A stretch of DNA of 34,499 nt from JBDNIO01 sp041688215 (GTDB lineage: Bacteria; Pseudomonadota; Gammaproteobacteria; Nevskiales; Salinisphaeraceae): the NCBI GenBank assembly GCA_041688215.1, contig JBDNIO010000086.1, positions 1 to 34,499 on the forward strand, given 5' to 3'. The notes under the pieces are model-generated. The model saw only the letters and a program-made list of their open reading frames with translations, was not told where the DNA came from and did no database searches. Shown piece by piece: positions 15,848 through 22,146 of the stretch (its first letter is position 1; the number at the start of each line of letters is the position of its first letter). A program made the translations under genes and the position numbers.

Positions 15848-17497
15848 ATGGCTGAAGAAGTCGAACGCGATGTAATGGAATATGACGTGCTCATCGTCGG
15901 TGCCGGCCCGGCCGGGTTGTCCGCCGCGATTCGCATGAAACAGCAAGACGAAAACATAAACGTCTGCATTGTGGAGAAGGGCTCCGAGGTCGGCTCCCAC
16001 ATTCTCTCCGGCGCAATTTTCGAACCGCGCGCGTTGAACGAATTGCTCCCAGACTGGGAAGACAAGGGCGCCCCGATCAAAACACCCGCCTCGCGCGACG
16101 ACGTTTACTTCTTTACCGGCGAAAAATCCGCCATCAAAATGCCCAACCTGTTTGTGCCCAAGACCATGCACAACAAGGGCAATTACATCATCTCCTTGAG
16201 CAAACTCTGTCGCTGGCTTGGCGAACAGGCGGAAAGCCTGGGCGTGGAGATTTACCCCGGCTTTTCCGCGCGTGACGCCATCGTCGAAGACGGCGTAGTC
16301 AAGGGCATTGTTACCGGCGATATGGGCATCAACAAGCAAGGCGAAGCAAAAGAGGGCATGCACACGCCGGGTATTGAACTGCGTGCCAAATACACCCTGT
16401 TCGCTGAAGGCTGCCGTGGCCACATCGGCAAGCGTTTGATTGCCGAATATAATCTCGATGACGAGACCGATCCCCAGCATTACGGCCTCGGCCTGAAAGA
16501 GCTGTGGGAGATTGACCCGGCCAAATTTGAATCCGGTCTTGTCGTGCACGGCGTGGGTTGGCCGCTGAGTGATGAAAACCCCGGTGGTTCGTTTTTGTAT
16601 CACCTGGAAGATAATATTGTCTCCGTGGGTTTAATCGTGGATTTGTCCTACACCAACCCCTATTTGTCGCCGTTTCACGAGTTTCAGCGATTCAAGCACC
16701 ACCCGAAGATTGCTCAGTACCTGGAAGGTGGAAAAAGAATTTCCTACGGCGCGCGCGCGATCACCAAGGGTGGCCTGAACTCCTTGCCGAAAATGGTTTT
16801 TCCGGGCGGCGCCTTGATCGGCTGCAATGCCGGCACGCTAAATTTCGCCAAGATCAAGGGCAACCACACCGCCATGAAATCCGGCATGCTGGCCGCCGAA
16901 GCCATTGTGGAAGCTTTAGCCGGCGGTGACAGCGCACCGGACGTGCTGAGTGCCTACCCCGAAAAATTCAAGGCAAGCTGGCTTTACGATGAGCTTTATA
17001 GCAGCCGCAATTTTGGTGCCGCGATTCACAAGTTTGGTGCGTTCATCGGGGGTGCGATCAACTTCATCGAGCAGAATCTGCTCGGGGGCAAGGGTTTCTG
17101 GAACCTGCGTGACAAAACACCGGATTATCAAACCCTGCTGCCGGCCAACAAGGCCGAGAAAATCGATTACCCCAAACACGACGGCAAGCTGAGTTTTGAC
17201 AAGCTTTCGTCGGTACATATTTCCAATACCGGACACGAGGAAGACCAGCCGGTGCACCTGAAATTGGCTGACCCGAGCATTCCCATCGAGCATAATCTGC
17301 CTAAATACGACGAACCCGCGCAGCGTTATTGCCCGGCCGGCGTGTACGAGGTGGTCGAAGAAAACGGCGAGCAGAAATTACAGATCAATGCCGCCAACTG
17401 TGTACACTGCAAAGCCTGTGACATTAAAGACCCCGCGCAGAATATTACATGGGTGCCGCCGGAAGGCGGCGGCGGGCCAAACTATTCGGCCATGTGA
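15848..17497 (+). CDS. Electron transfer flavoprotein:ubiquinone oxidoreductase
   Basis: Membrane-associated FAD and 4Fe-4S enzyme that takes electrons from reduced ETF and reduces ubiquinone, so connecting acyl-CoA dehydrogenases to the respiratory chain. The 549-residue product has the FAD motif GAGPAGLSAA starting at residue 18, EKGSEVGSHILSGA, the ubiquinone and membrane region, and C-terminal cluster ligands Cys495, Cys518, Cys521 and Cys524 (CVHCKAC). I chose ATG 15848 (MAEEVERDVMEYD), which matches the family N-terminus; an in-frame ATG at 15764 would add 28 residues encoded in the upstream repeat. It lies upstream of etfB and etfA, its electron donors. Confidence 0.95.
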   Translation: MAEEVERDVMEYDVLIVGAGPAGLSAAIRMKQQDENINVCIVEKGSEVGSHILSGAIFEPRALNELLPDWEDKGAPIKTPASRDDVYFFTGEKSAIKMPNLFVPKTMHNKGNYIISLSKLCRWLGEQAESLGVEIYPGFSARDAIVEDGVVKGIVTGDMGINKQGEAKEGMHTPGIELRAKYTLFAEGCRGHIGKRLIAEYNLDDETDPQHYGLGLKELWEIDPAKFESGLVVHGVGWPLSDENPGGSFLYHLEDNIVSVGLIVDLSYTNPYLSPFHEFQRFKHHPKIAQYLEGGKRISYGARAITKGGLNSLPKMVFPGGALIGCNAGTLNFAKIKGNHTAMKSGMLAAEAIVEALAGGDSAPDVLSAYPEKFKASWLYDELYSSRNFGAAIHKFGAFIGGAINFIEQNLLGGKGFWNLRDKTPDYQTLLPANKAEKIDYPKHDGKLSFDKLSSVHISNTGHEEDQPVHLKLADPSIPIEHNLPKYDEPAQRYCPAGVYEVVEENGEQKLQINAANCVHCKACDIKDPAQNITWVPPEGGGGPNYSAM

Positions 17498-17507
17498 TAA
17501 AACAATA

Positions 17508-17714
17508 ATCCACAGATTTACGCAGATTTCCACAGATTAAAAAACAAAAAATCAATTTAAATTTCGCCCAACGGGGTATGAAACCCCGCAGGGCGACCAA
17601 AGGGGAGAATCACGATTCTCCCCTTTGGAAACCCCATCGCGCAAACCCCGCGGCAAGCCACGGGGAATTTTTAGGATTAAATGTTTTCTTAATAATCTGC
17701 GTGAATCTGCGGAT
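17508..17714. repeat. Palindromic repeat element R3 (CAGATTT units) with internal insertion
   Basis: Long inverted repeat between ETF-QO and etfB. The left arm has three 10-base units: CCACAGATTT, ACGCAGATTT and CCACAGATTA (17510-17539). The right arm (17694-17714) pairs with the outer 21 bases with only two mismatches, both G-T compatible. Instead of a short loop, the arms are separated by about 154 bases that include three adjacent hairpins (17564-17665), suggesting that a second element inserted into the loop. The arms are very close in sequence to element R2 at 13064. Confidence 0.8.
17564..17665. repeat. Tandem three-hairpin element inside R3
   Basis: Hairpin A (17564-17596) has a double stem: TCGCCC with GGGCGA, then CGGGGT with ACCCCG. 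Hairpin B follows without a gap (17597-17628): CCAAAGGGGAGAAT pairs perfectly over 14 bp with its complement around the loop CACG. Hairpin C (17646-17665) has CCCCG/CGGGG plus GG/CC around CAAG. There is no T-run after any of them, so simple termination is unlikely. It could be a REP/BIME-like mobile repeat or a structured RNA leader of etfB. I cannot name a family. Confidence 0.65.
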
Positions 17715-17759
17715 AGAAATTTTCTTCATAACTAACGAAGCAAGCAAGAGAAGTTAAAT

Positions 17760-18506
17760 ATGAAAGTACTGGTAGGCGTTAAACGGGCGATTGACTACAA
17801 CGTCCGTATCCAATTGAAGTCCGACGGCTCCGGCGTGGTGCATGACGGCGTAAAGCACAGCATGAATCCGTTCGACGAAATCGCTGTGGAACAGGCCATG
17901 CAATGGCAGGAAGCGGGCACGGCGGACGAAATTGTCGCTGTAACCATCGGCGGCGTAGCAGCATTGGAACAATTACGCTCCGCGCTGGCCTTTGGCTGCG
18001 ATCGCGGTATTCACATCAAGGTGGATGAAGATGTGCAGCCACTTACTGCCGCGCGCGCTTTCAAGGAGCTGGTGGAAAAGGAAAAGCCGGATGTCTTTCT
18101 CATGGGTAAGCAGGCCATTGACGACGACAACAACCAGACCGGGCAAATGACCTCCGCGCTGCTGGAATGGCCACAAGCCACGTTCGCCTCCAAAATTGAA
18201 CTGGGCGATGGCACTGCGAAAGTCACACGTGAAGTCGATTCCGGCCTGGAAACGATTGAAGTCGATTTGCCGGCGGTTATAACTGTAGACCTGCGGCTTA
18301 ACGAGCCGCGTTATCTGAAATTACCCAACATCATGAAGGCCAAGAAAAAGCCGGTCGATGAGATGAGTCTGGATGATCTGGGTGTGGAACGCGCAAAGAA
18401 TCTGACCACCAAGCAAACCTCGCCGCCGCCCGAACGCGAAGCCGGGATCAAGGTGGAAAGCGCCGAAGAACTTGTTGCGAAGCTCAAAGATAAGGGATTG
18501 CTGTAA
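17760..18506 (+). CDS. etfB: Electron transfer flavoprotein beta subunit EtfB
   Basis: Soluble AMP-binding subunit of the ETF heterodimer, which accepts electrons from acyl-CoA dehydrogenases. The 248-residue product shows the EtfB N-terminus MKVLVGVKRAID, the NPFDEIAVEQA region, GKQAIDDDNNQTGQM (nucleotide contact region) and the family signature VDLRLNEPRYLKLPNIMKAKKKP in the C-terminal part. The ATG at 17760 follows AAGAGAAG. The stop TAA overlaps the etfA start by one base (TAATG), giving coupled 1:1 synthesis. It follows a large structured repeat, R3. Confidence 0.96.
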   Translation: MKVLVGVKRAIDYNVRIQLKSDGSGVVHDGVKHSMNPFDEIAVEQAMQWQEAGTADEIVAVTIGGVAALEQLRSALAFGCDRGIHIKVDEDVQPLTAARAFKELVEKEKPDVFLMGKQAIDDDNNQTGQMTSALLEWPQATFASKIELGDGTAKVTREVDSGLETIEVDLPAVITVDLRLNEPRYLKLPNIMKAKKKPVDEMSLDDLGVERAKNLTTKQTSPPPEREAGIKVESAEELVAKLKDKGLL

Positions 18507-19459
18507 TGTCTAAAGTATTAATTGTAGCCGACCATTTCCAGGGCAAACTCCAGGGCAGCACCGGCCGCACGGTGGCCTGCGCCAAGGAATTAAATCCTGA
18601 AAGCATCGATGTGCTGGTGCTGAGCAACGACAGCGGCGATCTGGCTGCTGCAGCCGCCAAACTTGATGGCGTATCCAAGGTGCTGACCGCGGATCGCGCC
18701 GAAAATGAACACCCCATGGCCGCTATCTTCGCGCCGCAAATCGCGGCTGCCGCCGAAGCTGGCAGCTATAGCCACGTGCTGGGCCCCAACACCACCTTTG
18801 GCAAGGACCTGATGCCACGCGTGGCCGCCAAGCTCGGCGTGCTGATGATTACCGACATCATGGCCGTCCACGGCGACTACGAATTCGACCGGCCGATTTA
18901 TGCCGGTAACGCAGTAATCACCGTCGAAGCCCCAAGTGATCAGATTCTGGTGGGCTCGGTGCGCTGCGCCTCTTACTCCGCTGTGGAAGAGGGCGGAGAT
19001 GATGCCGCCGTAGAAGCCATTGAGTTATCCGCAGAAATTCCCACCCACACGCGCTTTGTCGGCGTACAAAGCGGCAGCAGCGATCGCCCGGACCTGCAAT
19101 CCGCACCAAAAGTCGTCTCTGGCGGCCGCGGTGTCGGCAGCGAGGAAAACTTCAAGGTGATCTATAGTTTTGCCGACAAGATCGGCGCCGCAGTCGGTGC
19201 CTCGCGCGCGGCCGTGGATTCCGGCTTCGTGCCCAACGATATGCAGGTCGGCCAAACCGGCAAGATCATCGCCCCGGAGCTGTACATGTGTTTCGGCATC
19301 TCCGGCGCCATTCAGCATCTTGCCGGTATTAAAGACGCGGGCACGATTGTTGCTGTGAACAAGGACGAAGAGGCACCGATTTTCGAGGTGGCTGATTACG
19401 GACTTGTAGGCGACCTGTTCAAGGTATTGCCGGAACTTGAAGAAGCTGTCTCTAAATAG
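18506..19459 (+). CDS. etfA: Electron transfer flavoprotein alpha subunit EtfA
   Basis: FAD-carrying subunit of ETF; shuttles electrons from FadE and other dehydrogenases to ETF:quinone oxidoreductase. The 317 residues have the N-terminal ETF fold and the C-terminal FAD-binding domain, with SGGRGVGSEENF, GASRAAVDSGFVPNDMQVGQTG, and the signature GISGAIQHLAGIKDAGTIVAVNKDEEAPIF. Length is typical. One-base overlap with etfB. It ends 6 bases before the nested repeat R4, which separates it from the carboxylase genes. Confidence 0.96.
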   Translation: MSKVLIVADHFQGKLQGSTGRTVACAKELNPESIDVLVLSNDSGDLAAAAAKLDGVSKVLTADRAENEHPMAAIFAPQIAAAAEAGSYSHVLGPNTTFGKDLMPRVAAKLGVLMITDIMAVHGDYEFDRPIYAGNAVITVEAPSDQILVGSVRCASYSAVEEGGDDAAVEAIELSAEIPTHTRFVGVQSGSSDRPDLQSAPKVVSGGRGVGSEENFKVIYSFADKIGAAVGASRAAVDSGFVPNDMQVGQTGKIIAPELYMCFGISGAIQHLAGIKDAGTIVAVNKDEEAPIFEVADYGLVGDLFKVLPELEEAVSK

Positions 19460-19465
19460 TTTAAA

Positions 19466-19632
19466 ACCACAGAGGAACAGAGGAACAGAGATTTAGGGCA
19501 AAGTATATAAAAAGAAGAACCACAAAGGGCACAAAGAACACAAAGGTTAAGGAATTAGTTATATTTTCTTTGTGCTCTTCGTGTTCTTTGTGGTTTAACC
19601 ATTTCTTGCTGTTTCCTCTGTTCCTCTGTGGT
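19466..19632. repeat. Palindromic repeat element R4, outer hairpin (CAGAGGAA units)
   Basis: The left arm ACCACAGAGGAACAGAGGAA (19466-19485) pairs perfectly over 20 bp with 19613-19632. The arm is made of a repeated CAGAGGAA unit. The 127 bases between the arms include a second hairpin of the same style (19518-19595). The element fills most of the gap between etfA and the carboxyltransferase gene. A 64-codon minus-strand frame across it is a by-product of the repeat. Confidence 0.85.
19518..19595. repeat. Inner hairpin of R4 (CACAAAG units)
   Basis: The left arm starts AACCACAAAGGGC and continues as three CACAAAG-like units (19518-19545). It pairs with 19568-19595, 24 of 28 positions, two of the four exceptions being G-T. 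The loop is GTTAAGGAATTAGTTATATTTT-like and AT-rich. The unit design matches the outer hairpin, but the unit sequence differs (CACAAAG against CACAGAG), so this is a hairpin within a hairpin rather than a duplicated arm. Confidence 0.8.
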
Positions 19633-19667
19633 GAATATTCTTCGTTTTCAGCCACTGTTGAGGCGTC

Positions 19668-21284
19668 ATGCCCGTTATAGAAACCAAGGTCAACAAAAAC
19701 AACGAGCAGTACGCCGAAAACCGTGAAGGCATGCTTGCGGCAATTCAGCGCTTTCGTGACGTTGAGAAAAAGGTTCGGGAAACCGAAGCCTCCAAGCTAA
19801 GCCGCTACCATGAACGCGGTCAGATTCTGCCGCGTGAACGGGTCAATCTGCTGCTCGATCACGGCTCTCCGTTTCTGGAAATCCAGACCCTGTGCGGCTA
19901 CATGCACCACGACGACAAGGACGGCTCGCTGGCCGGCGGTAATACCATTACCGGCATCGGCTATGTCTGCGGCGTGCGCTGTATGGTGTTTGCTTCCAAC
20001 AGTGCCATCAAGGGCGGCACCATGACACCCTGGGGCGTGCAGAAAACCCTGCGTGTGCAGGAGATTGCGCTTGAAAACAAACTGCCGATACTCTCGCTGA
20101 TTGAGTCCGGCGGCGCGAACCTGCTGTATCAGGTTGACTTGTTCATTGACGGCGGTAAAACCTTCGCCAATCAGGCGCGCCATTCCGCGGCAGGCCTGCC
20201 GCAAGTCACGATTGTGCACGGCTCTTCCACCGCCGGCGGCGCCTATATGCCGGGCCTGTCAGACCACGTAATCATGGTGCGCGGCAACGCCAAGGTATTT
20301 CTTGCCGGCCCACCGCTGTTAAAAGCCGCTACCGGTGAAATCGCCGAAGACGAAGACCTGGGCGGGGCGGACATGCATGGTACCGTTGCAGGCACGACCG
20401 AATACTTGGCGGAAAATGACGTTGACAGTATCCGCCTGGCGCGTGAAGTGATGGCGAACCTCGGCTGGAACGATTACTACTCGAGCCCGCCCGCCCGCGA
20501 ATACAAGCTGCCGCGCTACGATATTGACGAAATCTGCGGCCTGGTCTCCGCGGATTACCGCAAGCCATTTGATTGCCGCGAGGTCATCGCGCGTATCGCC
20601 GACGACTCCGACTTCCTGGAATTCAAGGCAGATCTGGACCAGCAAACCATCTGCGGACGTGGCGAAATTCAGGGCTATACCGTCGGCTTTATCAGCAATA
20701 ACGGCCCCATTACTACCAAGGGCGCAAACAAGGCCGCGCAATTCATTCAGCTTTGCTGTCAGTCGCAAACACCGATTGTGTATCTGATGAATACCACCGG
20801 CTACATGGTAGGCACTGAGTCTGAACAGAACGGCATCGTCAAGCACGGCTCGAAAATGGTGCAGGCGGTCGCCAACGCCAGTGTGCCGCAGATAACTATC
20901 GTCATGGGCGGGTCGTTCGGTGCCGGCAATTACGGTATGTGTGGTCGTGGGCTATCGCCGCGCTTCATATTCGCCTGGCCTAATAGCGTGACCAGTGTCA
21001 TGGGTGGCGAACAGGCCGCCAAGGTCATGGTGATTGTTACCGAAGACAAAATGAAACGTGCTGGCAAGGATGTGGATCAGAAAATGCTGGACGCGATGCA
21101 ACAGAAAATCATCGACCAGTTCAACAGCGAATCCGACGCGCTCGCCGCCACCGCGCGCCTGTTTGATGACGGCCTGATTGACCCCCGTGATACCCGTCGG
21201 GTACTGGCCTTTACCCTCTCAATTTGCCGAGAAGCCTCCACGCGTCAGGTTGCGCCGAACAGTTTCGGCGTGGCCCGCTTCTAG
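19668..21284 (+). CDS. Acyl-CoA carboxylase beta (carboxyltransferase) subunit, MCC/GCC type
   Basis: Transfers CO2 from carboxybiotin to an acyl-CoA. The 538-residue product has the two-crotonase carboxyltransferase fold: ESGGAN at 146-151, STAGGAY at 187-193, FLAGPPLLKAATGE, and GGSFGAGNYGMCGR in the C-terminal half. It belongs with methylcrotonyl- and geranyl-CoA carboxylases. From memory, methylcrotonyl enzymes read FGRIFYNQA and VVMGSCTAGGAYVPAMAD; this one has GGKTFANQARHSAAG and VHGSSTAGGAYMPGLSD, so a different substrate (geranyl-CoA-like or another acyl-CoA) is plausible. The ATG at 19668 follows TGAGG. It forms a set with the downstream hydratase and biotin carboxylase. Confidence 0.85.
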   Translation: MPVIETKVNKNNEQYAENREGMLAAIQRFRDVEKKVRETEASKLSRYHERGQILPRERVNLLLDHGSPFLEIQTLCGYMHHDDKDGSLAGGNTITGIGYVCGVRCMVFASNSAIKGGTMTPWGVQKTLRVQEIALENKLPILSLIESGGANLLYQVDLFIDGGKTFANQARHSAAGLPQVTIVHGSSTAGGAYMPGLSDHVIMVRGNAKVFLAGPPLLKAATGEIAEDEDLGGADMHGTVAGTTEYLAENDVDSIRLAREVMANLGWNDYYSSPPAREYKLPRYDIDEICGLVSADYRKPFDCREVIARIADDSDFLEFKADLDQQTICGRGEIQGYTVGFISNNGPITTKGANKAAQFIQLCCQSQTPIVYLMNTTGYMVGTESEQNGIVKHGSKMVQAVANASVPQITIVMGGSFGAGNYGMCGRGLSPRFIFAWPNSVTSVMGGEQAAKVMVIVTEDKMKRAGKDVDQKMLDAMQQKIIDQFNSESDALAATARLFDDGLIDPRDTRRVLAFTLSICREASTRQVAPNSFGVARF

Positions 21285-21333
21285 GCGTGGTTATCACGCA
21301 CTGCTGGCGAGCTGCAACAACCCCGAAACGCGC

Positions 21334-22131
21334 ATGAATCTCCCCACCTTTAAAACCCTGAAACTGGACGCCGAGCAGGGCGTACTGCACGTTACTATCA
21401 ATCGGCCAGAAGCCCGCAACGCCATGAGCGAGGCGGTAGTTAAAGAACTAACTGAAGTTGCGACGTTTGCGAATGAAAACCCGCAAATCCGTGCGCTGGT
21501 GCTACGCGGCGCGCAAGGTAATTTCTGCGCCGGCGGCGACATCAAGGACATGGCCAAGGTTCGTAACGCGCCGGACCTGAATGCTGTGGCTGCCTACAAC
21601 CGTGGGTTCGGGCACCTCCTGACAGCCTTCAACAACGTGGGTGCTGCCGTGGTGGTCGTACTTGAAGGCGCGGTGCTCGGCGGTGGATTTGGCCTAGCTT
21701 GTATTTCCGATGTGGCCATCGCGCATCAGGATGCGAAGTTCGGTCTGCCTGAAACCGGGTTAGGGCTACCGCCGGCACAAATTGCACCGTTCGTGGTCGC
21801 CCGTATTGGCATTACCCAGGCGCGCAGATTGGGTGTATGCGGTGCGCGCTTCAATGGCGAGGAGGCACTTAGGTTGGGTCTGGTGCATTTTGTGGAAAGC
21901 GACGAAGCGAGCCTGAATGCCCGCTTGCTGGAAGTTCTAAAACAAATCAGGCGCTGCGCGCCCCACGCCAACGCCATGACCAAGCGCATCATGCTGCGAG
22001 TGGGCAGTGAAGATATGCAAACCCTGCTCGACGATGCAGCACTGGACTTTGCCAGGGCTCTGCACAGCGACGAGGGCGCGGAAGGCCCAAAGGCATTTAT
22101 AGAAAAGCGCCTGCCCGGCTGGGCGCAATAA
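21334..22131 (+). CDS. Enoyl-CoA hydratase/isomerase family protein
   Basis: Crotonase-fold protein of 265 residues, placed between the carboxylase beta and alpha genes exactly as LiuC or AtuE is in leucine and acyclic terpene pathways, where it hydrates the carboxylated enoyl-CoA. RGAQGNFCAGGDIKDMAK gives one oxyanion-hole segment and EGAVLGGGFGLA the other; the first catalytic Glu of GGGxE-type hydratases is replaced by Gly, as in LiuC-like proteins, while the second Glu (GLPETGLGL) remains. Start ATG 21334 (MNLPTFKTL) gives the normal family length; in-frame upstream codons run into the preceding gene. The ribosome site is weak, so coupling to the upstream gene is possible. Confidence 0.88.
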   Translation: MNLPTFKTLKLDAEQGVLHVTINRPEARNAMSEAVVKELTEVATFANENPQIRALVLRGAQGNFCAGGDIKDMAKVRNAPDLNAVAAYNRGFGHLLTAFNNVGAAVVVVLEGAVLGGGFGLACISDVAIAHQDAKFGLPETGLGLPPAQIAPFVVARIGITQARRLGVCGARFNGEEALRLGLVHFVESDEASLNARLLEVLKQIRRCAPHANAMTKRIMLRVGSEDMQTLLDDAALDFARALHSDEGAEGPKAFIEKRLPGWAQ

Positions 22132-22146
22132 CTGGATTACGACGGT

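Noticed and set aside
19461..19655. A 64-codon minus-strand reading frame with NHKEHEEHKEN and FVFFVPFVV-like segments
   Set aside because: It lies entirely within the nested palindromic repeat R4, and its pseudo-repetitive composition comes from the CACAAAG and CAGAGGAA units. Frames of this look are common artefacts of such repeats.
21178..21333. Enoyl-CoA hydratase starting inside the carboxyltransferase gene
   Set aside because: It would overlap the upstream gene by over 100 bases and add 52 residues absent from crotonases.
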